A DNA stretch of 64,000 nucleotides from Sphingobacterium sp. UBA5670. GTDB taxonomy: Bacteria; Bacteroidota; Bacteroidia; Sphingobacteriales; Sphingobacteriaceae. A model generated the notes under the pieces. That model saw only the letters and a list, made by a program, of their open reading frames with translations. It ran no database searches and had not been told where the DNA came from. How positions within the stretch are numbered: the first letter of the stretch is position 1; each line of letters starts with the position of its first letter. The stretch is from the NCBI RefSeq assembly GCF_002420705.1, contig NZ_DIIM01000003.1, positions 346,158 through 410,157 on the forward strand, given 5' to 3'. This document shows, in pieces, positions 32,337 to 40,829 of the stretch. The translations under genes and the position numbers were made by a program.

Positions 32337-33671
32337 TTAACGTTTTTGAAGGTTATTTTTATAAATCTGACCATCTTTAATAATCAGCAAAAAGTTTTTA
32401 CCTGGATCTGCTAATAGTTTTAAATTCTTAAGAGGATCTCCGTCAACGAGAAGTAGATCTGCCAAAGCCCCCTCTTCGATTGTTCCGAGCTTGCCAGGAT
32501 AAGGACTTCTTAATCCCGAAAGCTGCAGGAGTTCGCCATTATCTTGGGTAACCATTTTAATGATCTCGGCATTCGTAAACCATTTCTGAAGGCGCAATAT
32601 AAATTCGTTCTGTAATTTATTCAGATCAGGTTCGAAAAGAAAATCAGTGCCCCAGGCTAGCTTCACACCTATTTTTTTAGCCATGGGCCATACTTTTTCC
32701 TGACCTTCGATGACAGGTTTTCGCTTAATTCTACGTTGTGGATCCATATCGGGAGTATCTTCTATAAGATTCTGTAAACTGAGCCAAATATTTTTTTGCG
32801 CAATTAGCTGCAAGGTTTCTTCGTCGAGCAGCTGTCCGTGTTCTATACATTTTACACCTGCTTCGATAGCTCTTCGTATTGCTCTAGGTGTATAGGCATG
32901 CACAGTGACATAGGTGCCCCAGTCTTCTGCCGCCTCCACCGCTGCTTTCATCTCGTCTAATGTATATTGTGTGACATCTACAGGATCATATGCTGAAGAA
33001 GTCCCACCGCCAGCCATGAGTTTGATTTGGCTGGCTCCAAACCTCAGATTCTCTCTTACTGCAGTCAGCACCTCGTCCCGTCCATCTGCAATAAATGTGG
33101 CGCCATAGCGTTCTGCACGAGAGACAATCCCGAAAAATCGCCGTGATTTCTCCTCTGGAGTACGAAAATCGCCATGTCCCGCAGTCTGGCTCACTGTAGC
33201 ACCTGAAGGCCATATTCTCGGTCCCAGAAGTTTGCCTTTGTCAATAGCAGCCTTTAGTGGAAATATTGGACCGCCGACATCCCTTACACTCGTAAAGCCC
33301 CGCATCAGCATCTGCTGTGCTGACTGACCCACTGTATTAATAAGAAACTCCTCGGATAGATCATTTTTCATCATTTGTGGCATTGTCAAAGCACCGAATA
33401 CCAAATGAACATGGGCATCAATTAAACCTGGCATTAAGGTTTTACCTTTGCCGTCAATTTTGATTAGATCATTGCCCATCGCTTTAATTGGCAAGTCGCT
33501 GACGGTCTGTATAGTGTTCCCATTGATGAGAACATGTTTTGGCGGTGTCAACGTCTGGCTGCTATAGTCGATCAGTTTAACATTCTCTATTAAAACCTGC
33601 TTTTGTTGGCCATAAATGGCTTGCACAGAAACCGTGCAGAAAAGGAAAGTAAGTAGTTGATGTAAGCGCAT
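32337..33671 (-). CDS. Secreted amidohydrolase (imidazolonepropionase/prolidase-like)
   Basis: A 444-residue exported metal hydrolase. The ATG at 33671 begins the signal peptide MRLHQLLTFLFCTVSVQAIY ending GQQ; an upstream TTG frame start lacks support. Motifs: MPGLIDAHVHLVFGA (metal HxH), FTSVRDVGG, IKLMAGGGTSSAYDPVD (probable Lys ligand), VTVHAYTPRAIRRAIEAGVK (His), CIEHGQLLDEETL (His) and LAWGTDFLFEPD (Asp). The C-terminus has the small composite beta domain (GTIEEGALADLLLVDGDPL). The substrate could be a peptide or cyclic amide. It is a single gene, 210 bp upstream of the GNAT-like gene on the same strand. Confidence 0.9.
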   Translation of the reverse strand: MRLHQLLTFLFCTVSVQAIYGQQKQVLIENVKLIDYSSQTLTPPKHVLINGNTIQTVSDLPIKAMGNDLIKIDGKGKTLMPGLIDAHVHLVFGALTMPQMMKNDLSEEFLINTVGQSAQQMLMRGFTSVRDVGGPIFPLKAAIDKGKLLGPRIWPSGATVSQTAGHGDFRTPEEKSRRFFGIVSRAERYGATFIADGRDEVLTAVRENLRFGASQIKLMAGGGTSSAYDPVDVTQYTLDEMKAAVEAAEDWGTYVTVHAYTPRAIRRAIEAGVKCIEHGQLLDEETLQLIAQKNIWLSLQNLIEDTPDMDPQRRIKRKPVIEGQEKVWPMAKKIGVKLAWGTDFLFEPDLNKLQNEFILRLQKWFTNAEIIKMVTQDNGELLQLSGLRSPYPGKLGTIEEGALADLLLVDGDPLKNLKLLADPGKNFLLIIKDGQIYKNNLQKR

Positions 33672-33882
33672 AGCAAGAAGAATTACATGGTTTAAATAAT
33701 ATGACAATCGCCAGTAGCCCCGAAGAACTATACAGTGCTTGAAAAAGTATCTTCTAAGTTAAATCATAAATTCAATATATTTCAATTTTATGCTAAAAAA
33801 TTTTAAATAGGCCTCTTCCCTACAAAAATCTGACATAATATGCTATTATCGATTTGAGGAAAAATACTAAATTTATGCAATT

Positions 33883-34755
33883 ATGATATTTAAAAGCCGA
33901 ATCGGAAAATATCCTGGATGTGTAAATTCTAGGATCGCGTCAATGGGCGAAACGCTTACTTACGCTTTGCTGCTTGGCTTATCATCCTATTTATTCCTCA
34001 TCGTTTTTCAACCGTTTGGGACATATAATTTTGATAATGCTTATAAATTTTGGTTATTGTCGGGATATGGAATCATATTCGCGTTAGCCTACACTTTAGT
34101 TTCTATCCTTCTGTATAAAAAACAATGGACAATTGGAGCGGAGCTACTTCGTATTTCCCTTGTCTACCTATTAGCTAGTTTTCTGAATTTCTTTTATCAT
34201 AGTTATATGATTAATCATGGGCTGTTGCAGTGGAGTAACTTACCCTACATCGGATTATATACCTTATCCTTGTATGTACCGATAGGATCAATCTATTTTC
34301 TGCTCCGTATCGACATGCATCGCCTTCAAGAAACAAAGAATCTAGCGCCAGCTGAAAAGATCAGCCTAGTTGCTCAACATGAATTTAAGGAAATAGATAA
34401 TTGCTGTTTAAATGTGGTCAATATTCCCAACGGGAATCAAACATTCACTTTACTACGCAACGATTTTATTTTTGCAAAATCAATGGATAATTATTGTATG
34501 ATCTATTATCGAAAAGACGATACAGTGGAAAAACAGATGGTGCGAATTACCTTGGCCCGATTGGATCAATTATTAAATACGGGTACCGTTGTCCGCTGCC
34601 ACAGATCCTATTTGGTCAATCTTGAAAAAATAATTGAAAAGGAAGGAAACACTCAAGGACTGCTATTACGATTTGCCGGTACGGAAGATTGTGCTCTTGT
34701 CTCGAGGTCTGCTGTTGGGACAGTTAAATCTTATCTATTGAAAGCTCGTTCGTAA
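33883..34755 (+). CDS. Membrane-bound LytTR transcription regulator
   Basis: A 290-residue protein with four membrane spans (about residues 25-145: LTYALLLGLSSYLFLIVFQP, YGIIFALAYTLVSILLY, LLRISLVYLLASFLNFFY, YIGLYTLSLYVPIGSIYFLL) followed by a linker and a C-terminal LytTR DNA-binding domain (about 190-288: FIFAKSMDNYCMIYYR, MVRITLARLDQLL, VVRCHRSYLVNLEKI). It lacks a receiver, so it would sense at the membrane and bind DNA directly. The CPBP protease gene follows 83 bp later on the same strand and is a candidate target or partner. Confidence 0.9.
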   Translation: MIFKSRIGKYPGCVNSRIASMGETLTYALLLGLSSYLFLIVFQPFGTYNFDNAYKFWLLSGYGIIFALAYTLVSILLYKKQWTIGAELLRISLVYLLASFLNFFYHSYMINHGLLQWSNLPYIGLYTLSLYVPIGSIYFLLRIDMHRLQETKNLAPAEKISLVAQHEFKEIDNCCLNVVNIPNGNQTFTLLRNDFIFAKSMDNYCMIYYRKDDTVEKQMVRITLARLDQLLNTGTVVRCHRSYLVNLEKIIEKEGNTQGLLLRFAGTEDCALVSRSAVGTVKSYLLKARS

Positions 34756-34838
34756 CCTTGTCAATCATCCCTAAAACATGCAGTATACCACATAATTTTG
34801 TTCACTCTTTTACTAGAGCATAATTTTGCTCAAAAAAG

Positions 34839-35615
34839 ATGAACAACAAAAATTTAAACCTGCTGGTACTATTTCTTTTCTTCGGAATATACTTTATCCT
34901 AGACTATTTGTTTTTTGCGACAGTCCAATCCAGGATTACCAACTGTGTTCACAATAGATTCTTGGGACATGCGCTGACGTATTCAACCAGTCTTTTACCG
35001 CTATTTTTAGGGGCAATGCTGCTAAAGCCAATGGGCCCAACAGGACTCCTTGACAAGTTCGGTTTGAATCGATCTTTTATACAAGGAATTTCTTTTGGAA
35101 TGTTAACGACTTTACCCATGTTTCTGGGCTACGCCTTTAATTTTTCCTTTAATCGTCATATAGATCCCAATTTTTTCTTAATCAATAGTGTGTCGTCAGG
35201 TTTTTTTGAAGAAATAATCTTCCGCGCATATTTTTTTGGTTTAGTCTTTCGATATACCCGGCTGGGCTTCATTCCAGCTATTTTCACAACATCGATGATT
35301 TTTGCTTTTTTGCACCTGTATCAGAGTCAAGATTTAGGGGAGCTGGCCCTAATTTTTGGAATTACTTTCTTGGGATCTATCCTGTTCTCCTGGCTGTACG
35401 CAGAATGGAAATTCAATCTTTGGGTGCCCATAGCATTGCATATTTTTATGAACTCCGTATGGATGATCTTTGATGTTGCAGATACGGCTGTAGGAAATAA
35501 ATGGAGTAACTTTTTTCGTTTCTTTACGATTGCTTGTGCAATCGCGTGGACCATCCTGCAACAGCGAAAGACTGGTTTAGAGATAAAAGGAAAAAAACTG
35601 TGGTTAAAAGATTAG
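34839..35615 (+). CDS. CPBP family intramembrane glutamic protease
   Basis: A 258-residue membrane protein with about seven spans. The Rce1/CPBP motifs are in order: GFFEEIIFRAYFFGLVFRYT (EExxxR), FAFLHLYQ (FxxxH) and IALHIFMNSVW (HxxxN). Such proteases cleave within or near the membrane and are linked in other bacteria to bacteriocin self-immunity or processing; no bacteriocin gene is visible here. The neighbouring LytTR membrane regulator suggests a regulated proteolysis role. Confidence 0.92.
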   Translation: MNNKNLNLLVLFLFFGIYFILDYLFFATVQSRITNCVHNRFLGHALTYSTSLLPLFLGAMLLKPMGPTGLLDKFGLNRSFIQGISFGMLTTLPMFLGYAFNFSFNRHIDPNFFLINSVSSGFFEEIIFRAYFFGLVFRYTRLGFIPAIFTTSMIFAFLHLYQSQDLGELALIFGITFLGSILFSWLYAEWKFNLWVPIALHIFMNSVWMIFDVADTAVGNKWSNFFRFFTIACAIAWTILQQRKTGLEIKGKKLWLKD

Positions 35616-35788
35616 TATTCTTCTTGTTATAATTGGGACTTGAGGCAACTAATGCGTCGTATAAGCTCTTTCTAATCTTAAAAATGAGGGTCGCAACCTT
35701 TGTTGTAATGATCTAGCGAGTATTGTCTCTCGAAGAATACCTGAATACCGGTATTTTTTTTGGCATGGGAATGGCTAACTTGACCTTT

Positions 35789-36919
35789 ATGAAAAGACTT
35801 ATATTTTTATCATTTTACACGGTTATTGGAGCTGCTGTTTGCTTTAGTATTTTGAGTTGTAGTAATCGTACGAAGACGTCAGAGAAGGCCGTCGCGGATT
35901 CTTCCAAGCTTGAGGCAGCTTCTTTAAAAGATTCGGTAGGTTCTGCTAAATTCCCGCCTTTGCCAATTGATTATGATAAGACCAAAGTTTTGGAAAATAT
36001 GTACGTTGTTGACCGTGCTGGAGTAGAATTCAGACAAGGAGCAGCAAAAGATGCGCCTGTATTGGGGAAATATCCATATGGGACCAAATTGGATATTATA
36101 GGGGAAGAGGGTGAATGGTTTGCGATCATGGATCGTATTCAACGTGATTATAAAGGAGCTAACGGTGAAACAGGTGATATCACACAATGGGAAAAGGTCT
36201 ATGTAGCCAAGTCTAAGCTGGGCAAACAGGACAAAATCACAATTTCACCTAAGGAATTGAATTCGATTGTTTCCATAAATGTAAACGGCAAGGAAACATA
36301 TTACGAGAAAGGCCACGCGTTGGATCAATACCTCCATCTGGAATTGATTGATGAACAGACCTTTTTGGCTGCTCAAAAGACAGCAAAAGATTATTTGATA
36401 AAGGACACTTTGTCTTATACAAAGAATGGGAAGATTTTGGAACTACCTTTAACAAACGGGAAAAAGCTGACGTTTACAGATAAGGACATTGACAATGAGC
36501 TTGAATCTCGTTTCTTTTATAAAGGGCATTATGATTTTCTAAATGCTTTTGCTATTGAAGGGAACTATTGGGAAAGTGCTGATGTACGGCTTTTTGATCG
36601 ACAGGATGGGCATCTTATTGTAGAATGTGGAGATTACCCCCTCTTTTCTCCTGATCTTAAGTACTTGGTTACGCTGCATGCTGATCCCTATGAATCTACC
36701 GGTGACTTACAGCTCTTCCACGTGAAACAGGGAAAAGTGACGCCTATGGTTTTTATCAGTTTTAAAGAGTGGATGCCCACCTGGAAGCCTGAATTGATGT
36801 TCTGGGGCAAAGATGGATCTATCTATACTGCTGCCAATCATGTCAACGGTTATTGGGGGGAGGATGGTTCCTTGAGTGATAGAGCCCAATTTATCAGAAT
36901 TAAGATCCTGAAACACTAG
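35789..36919 (+). CDS. Lipoprotein with an SH3b-like domain
   Basis: A 376-residue lipoprotein from the ATG at 35789 (lipobox ILSC, Cys24); the longer frame from 35723 puts uncharged residues before the signal peptide and is not favoured. After a Ser/Lys-rich linker an SH3b-like fold is suggested at about residues 70-140 (YVVDRAGVEFRQGAAKDAPV, LGKYPYGTKLDIIGEEGEWF). The rest is beta-rich with possible repeats of a propeller-like sheet (GHLIVECGDYPLFSPDLKYL) and is not recognised. It is probably anchored in the outer membrane and faces the periplasm. Confidence 0.72.
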   Translation: MKRLIFLSFYTVIGAAVCFSILSCSNRTKTSEKAVADSSKLEAASLKDSVGSAKFPPLPIDYDKTKVLENMYVVDRAGVEFRQGAAKDAPVLGKYPYGTKLDIIGEEGEWFAIMDRIQRDYKGANGETGDITQWEKVYVAKSKLGKQDKITISPKELNSIVSINVNGKETYYEKGHALDQYLHLELIDEQTFLAAQKTAKDYLIKDTLSYTKNGKILELPLTNGKKLTFTDKDIDNELESRFFYKGHYDFLNAFAIEGNYWESADVRLFDRQDGHLIVECGDYPLFSPDLKYLVTLHADPYESTGDLQLFHVKQGKVTPMVFISFKEWMPTWKPELMFWGKDGSIYTAANHVNGYWGEDGSLSDRAQFIRIKILKH

Positions 36920-37061
36920 AAATGGCCATAAAAGTCGTTTTTATCGATTTCATGTGACGCGGTTAGTTATGTGAATGGGATTTTTTCTGTTTTAAGTAAA
37001 ACTATTCTACAGGGTACCTGTTGTATTCCATAAAATAGATTATAGTTTGTAATTTAGCTGG

Positions 37062-37538
37062 ATGAAACTAAGAACATTGTCATTATTTATTATCCTTTCA
37101 TTATTTGTTTCGTATTCCATGGCACAGGAACAGCCTTGGAAACAACATAATAAATGGATCTGGGGTCCTTCGGTGGGTTATCAGTATCAAAATGGTAATT
37201 TTCTGAAAGTTTCAGGCTGGGGCTTGTTCGCTCCTAACGATTTTCAATATATGAAAATTGATGCCGGGGCCAATTTCAGCTGGATGGAAGGTAAAACGAC
37301 TATCATTCCCGAACTAGGGTTTACCTATTATTTAAATGATTTTGTCCTCTTCCCTTTTGTAAAAGCGGAACTTACACCTTATACAATTACCCCCAAGATA
37401 GGTGCGAGTCTTTTCTCTATCGTTGACCTGGGTGTTGGGTACGGATTTGATTATAACACGAAGAAAAATTTTAAGCCTATAGATGGAATTACAGTATCAG
37501 TAGGCGTGAATATTCCGTTAAATTTTCATATTTACTAA
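37062..37538 (+). CDS. Small outer-membrane-like protein, paralogue 1
   Basis: A 158-residue exported protein: signal peptide ending SYSMAQ, then amphipathic beta strands (WGPSVGYQYQNG, KIDAGANFSWMEG, IIPELGFTYYLNDFVLFPFV, GASLFSIVDLGVGYGFDYN) ending in an aromatic residue (FHIY), the pattern of a small outer-membrane barrel. The function is unknown. It is a tandem paralogue of the next gene, which starts 5 bp later. Confidence 0.75.
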   Translation: MKLRTLSLFIILSLFVSYSMAQEQPWKQHNKWIWGPSVGYQYQNGNFLKVSGWGLFAPNDFQYMKIDAGANFSWMEGKTTIIPELGFTYYLNDFVLFPFVKAELTPYTITPKIGASLFSIVDLGVGYGFDYNTKKNFKPIDGITVSVGVNIPLNFHIY

Positions 37539-37543
37539 ACAAG

Positions 37544-38005
37544 ATGCGAAATAGGGCTATATATTTTCTTGGCACACTTATTTTACTGACACTTGGTTGC
37601 AGCGTTAAAGCGCAAGACTATTTAATTGGCCCTACCTTGAGTTACCAATTCCAGAAAGGCAGTATAATAAAAACAGGAGCTTATTTCGCTTTCCCCTTTA
37701 TTGGGGATCATATTCTGCGGGCAGATGCAACAGCTAACTTTACTTGGACGCAAAAGAAGTTTGCCGTGATTCCCGAGGCTGCGATAACCTATTATCCTCA
37801 GACCTATGTATTAACGCCCTTTTTACGTGCGGAGGTCACTCCTTATACCGTTACACCAAAATTGGGGATCAGTTTGGCAACTTTACTGGATCTTGACTTT
37901 GGCTATGGATTCTCCATCAATGATAAAAAGGACTATAGACCGATGAAAGGCTTTGCGGTTTCTCTCCGCTTTAGTATTCCGCTAAACTACAGAATCAATA
38001 TGTAG
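37544..38005 (+). CDS. Small outer-membrane-like protein, paralogue 2
   Basis: A 153-residue exported protein homologous to the preceding gene throughout: shared features are GP-LSYQFQKGS, IPEAAITYYPQTYVLTPFLR, VTPYTVTPKLGISLATLLDL and GYGFSINDKKDYRPMKGF. The signal peptide ends SVKAQ. The 5-bp spacing shows co-transcription. The pair arose by tandem duplication. The C-terminus (NYRINM) is less barrel-like than in paralogue 1. Confidence 0.75.
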   Translation: MRNRAIYFLGTLILLTLGCSVKAQDYLIGPTLSYQFQKGSIIKTGAYFAFPFIGDHILRADATANFTWTQKKFAVIPEAAITYYPQTYVLTPFLRAEVTPYTVTPKLGISLATLLDLDFGYGFSINDKKDYRPMKGFAVSLRFSIPLNYRINM

Positions 38006-38133
38006 CACGCTTCGCTTTCCTCTTTGAGCTCGTATTACCATGGAGCGTTTTCACAACAATACCACTTTTTTACTTCCTCCATTTGATGGGAAGTCCACTT
38101 TAGTGACGAATAACTTTTGGCAACCCAGTTCGA

Positions 38134-38883
38134 TTATTTGTCAAGCCAATTTTTGAAAGCAGCAACTTTTTCACGAGAGACGATGAGCTCATCCGATTCA
38201 TAATGTTTTAGATATATTTTCAATCGCGCATTGGAGTGTATCGCAATATTTTTGATGGCGTCAAATTGAACAATTGTGCTCCGGTTGATTCTAAAAAAAT
38301 CTTTAGGTGACAGCTGCGGTGTTAAGGCGTCCAATGTCTGATCTAAAAGATAGTTTCCATTTTCATTGCTGTAGAGGTAGGTACCTTTGTTTTCACTGTA
38401 AATGCATTCTATCTGCTGGGTTGTTATCACTTTTAGACTTTGGCCAATTTTGATGGTAAAGCGTTCTTTATACGACTGTGCGGTATTTTTAAACAATGTT
38501 TCAAGAGACGTTAGGTCAAACTGGGGACTGGGACGTCTATATTGGATAAACTTTTCGATAGCGTTTTCCAATTCTTCATCTTCAATAGGTTTCAGCAGAT
38601 AATCAATGCTATTCTGTTTAAAAGCCCTTAATAAGTACTCGTCAAATGCTGTAGTGAAAATGATGGCCGAATTGGGTTTTACCTGCTCAAGGATATCGAA
38701 TGAAATGCCATCGGCGAGCTGAATGTCCATAAATAGCAGATCAGGTTCAGTATTTGACAGAAACCATTCGATGGATTCTTCCACGGTCTGCAGTACGGCA
38801 GATACATTGTAACCGAGGGCCTCCAGTTTTCTTTGTAGAAATCTTGCCGAAGGGAGTTCGTCTTCTATAATTAATATTTTCAT
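38134..38883 (-). CDS. LytTR family response regulator
   Basis: A 249-residue DNA-binding regulator: receiver (residues 1-120) with IIEDE, phosphoacceptor Asp in LLFMDIQLADGISF, Thr in IIFTTAFDEY and Lys in DYLLKPIEDEEL; LytTR domain (about 145-247) with FTIKIGQSLKVITTQQIECI, FFRINRSTIVQFDAIKNI and LIVSREKVAAFKNWL. It is the last gene of the TonB receptor-TPR-histidine kinase operon and lies 112 bp after the kinase, its expected partner. Confidence 0.94.
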   Translation of the reverse strand: MKILIIEDELPSARFLQRKLEALGYNVSAVLQTVEESIEWFLSNTEPDLLFMDIQLADGISFDILEQVKPNSAIIFTTAFDEYLLRAFKQNSIDYLLKPIEDEELENAIEKFIQYRRPSPQFDLTSLETLFKNTAQSYKERFTIKIGQSLKVITTQQIECIYSENKGTYLYSNENGNYLLDQTLDALTPQLSPKDFFRINRSTIVQFDAIKNIAIHSNARLKIYLKHYESDELIVSREKVAAFKNWLDK

Positions 38884-38994
38884 TGTTTATCTTTCATGCT
38901 TATTGATCATCTTTTATGGAGATGATCTTGATATAGCTCCTGAAATGCGATCCTTGATGACCGGTCGTATATGTTTATTTCAGGGCAAATTTTT

Positions 38995-40062
38995 TTAGGC
39001 AACTATTTCAGCCATAATCGGCAATCCGACAGAAAATGCAGTATCGCTTTCCTGAATGTTTACAGGCAAACTGGATAATATCTTATAACGATCCTGAATA
39101 TTTTTTAAACCAATTCCTGAGTTGCCATGGAGTACTTTCTTTTTCTGAAGATTATTTTCCACATATAGATAATCAGCATTCCGATAAATCTTCAGAAAAA
39201 GTGGTTTTTTTAGGGAAATAACGTTGTGTTTAATCACATTCTCGATCAGCAATTGAAGAGAAAGCGGTAAAATAAATCCCTTATTTTGCTCTTCGCTAAT
39301 AGCTAGATCGATCTGAATGCCGTCTTCGAAACGCAGGCTCAGAAGGTTTAAATAAGCTTTTGAAAATGCGAGCTCGTCTTGTAGTGAAACAAGGCTTTTA
39401 TCTTTCTGTTCCAGCACATATCGGTAAATTTTAGAAAGATCAGTCGTAAACATACTCGCTTTTTTGGGGCTTTCCTCGATTAATCCATTAAGTACATTCA
39501 GGCTATTGAACAAAAAATGTGGGTCCAATTGATTCTTCAAGGACTCAAATTGCGCTGTTATTTGCTGTTTCTCTTGCTGCGTCTCTTTGATCTGGTAATC
39601 TTTAAATCGCTTGTAAAAATAGAAACCAAAGAAAACCATCGAGATAAAAAGAGAAGTAATTGCGATTTGAAAGTAATAGGCAATATGTTGCTGACCGACA
39701 AAATCATGAAATCTTTTTAGAAAGTTTTCGTTGTTTTTTACCGTAAATAGATCCGAGAAAAAAATGTTAACAGAAAACACTACAAGTATAGATAGTACAA
39801 TACTTCCAGTATAAAAAAAGACCATTTTCTTTCCAAAATCCTTTGTGTTCGGATACTTATTAGAGGCCCATTTGGATAGGTATCCATTGCCCAGGAAAAG
39901 AAAAAAGCCATAGAATAGCCCTCTCAACATGTTCGGGTGAAGAACAATTGAAGTCCACGGCGTATTTTTATATTGCAACTTGGCCACAATCACGAAATAG
40001 ATGCTTACGACCAAGCTCGCTAGTAATGCCTGTAATATGGCTTTAAGTAGTACTTTTTTCAC
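38995..40062 (-). CDS. LytS-type sensor histidine kinase
   Basis: A 355-residue membrane kinase with a GTG start at 40062. Four spans (about residues 8-160) are followed by a coiled linker and the His_kinase domain with the phosphorylated His in LDPHFLFNSLNVLNGLIEES and YVLEQKDKSLVSLQDELAFS, then HATPase_c (LQLLIENVIKHNVIS; SGIGLKNIQDRY). There is no periplasmic sensor domain, so it probably senses within the membrane or through a partner. It lies 6 bp after the TPR protein gene. Confidence 0.93.
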   Translation of the reverse strand: MKKVLLKAILQALLASLVVSIYFVIVAKLQYKNTPWTSIVLHPNMLRGLFYGFFLFLGNGYLSKWASNKYPNTKDFGKKMVFFYTGSIVLSILVVFSVNIFFSDLFTVKNNENFLKRFHDFVGQQHIAYYFQIAITSLFISMVFFGFYFYKRFKDYQIKETQQEKQQITAQFESLKNQLDPHFLFNSLNVLNGLIEESPKKASMFTTDLSKIYRYVLEQKDKSLVSLQDELAFSKAYLNLLSLRFEDGIQIDLAISEEQNKGFILPLSLQLLIENVIKHNVISLKKPLFLKIYRNADYLYVENNLQKKKVLHGNSGIGLKNIQDRYKILSSLPVNIQESDTAFSVGLPIMAEIVA

Positions 40063-40068
40063 AAAGTG

Positions 40069-40683
40069 TTATTTGCATTCTTTTACCAGTTGTTCTGCCC
40101 GATCCTTACCCCAAGACGGCCCAAATGGGACAGTAACTTTTTCTTCATCGAATAAAGATAGTGCTTTCTTCACATCCTCGCATTCTTTGCTGGTATCTTG
40201 ATTGAAATATTTTTTAGCATTCATCTGAAACTCTGCAAGTCCCAATACAGCCCGGGGATTATTGGGGGCTATTGCTAGCGCCTTTTTATAAAGCCCTATA
40301 ATGCTAGGTGACAACTCTTTCGCTTTTGTCATAGGATCTGTGATCATCAGTGCTGTTTTGTTCATTGCCCGCAAAACAAGCCATTCTGAATTATTGTCCT
40401 GAGCTGTTGTGTTCAGAATCTCTTCTGCCGATTGGATATATTTTGCTTGCGTTTCTTTGTTTTTCTCCCTGAAAGAAGCTGTCGTTAGCACCATTGCTTG
40501 GTAATATGCCGGAATCCAATTGTTCTTTTCTACCTGAGCAATACGCTCTAAAAGAGCTGCCGCTTTTTGCGTCTCTCCTGATTGCCATAATCCCATGGCT
40601 TGTCCCATACTTTTTTCAAAATTGCCCTGTGCAAATGTGGTGCTGCTTAGTAAGCAGAGGATTGCAATAATAAATGATTTCAT
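40069..40683 (-). CDS. Secreted TPR-like protein
   Basis: A 204-residue exported protein with signal peptide ending TTFAQ and tetratricopeptide-like helical pairs (AMGLWQSGETQKAAALLERI, WIPAYYQAMVLTTASF, LYKKALAIAPNNPRAVLGLA). It sits between a TonB receptor and a LytS kinase, 6 bp from the latter, so it may link receptor occupancy in the outer membrane to the kinase. That is inference. No enzymatic motif is seen. Confidence 0.75.
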   Translation of the reverse strand: MKSFIIAILCLLSSTTFAQGNFEKSMGQAMGLWQSGETQKAAALLERIAQVEKNNWIPAYYQAMVLTTASFREKNKETQAKYIQSAEEILNTTAQDNNSEWLVLRAMNKTALMITDPMTKAKELSPSIIGLYKKALAIAPNNPRAVLGLAEFQMNAKKYFNQDTSKECEDVKKALSLFDEEKVTVPFGPSWGKDRAEQLVKECK

Positions 40684-40829
40684 GATTTCTCGTTTTATAT
40701 TAAATATATTTTAATGTTTGCTGTAGCTGATTTCTCGCATATCTAACAGTAATGAAGTTCGTCATAAGTCTTGTCAAGTAGCAATAATGCTGGATGAACC
40801 GACATATTTTTGCGATGAGTTGTTGAGTT

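Noticed and set aside
34839..35615. Bacteriocin immunity locus around the CPBP protease
   Set aside because: No bacteriocin precursor or ABC exporter gene is seen in the surrounding kilobases.
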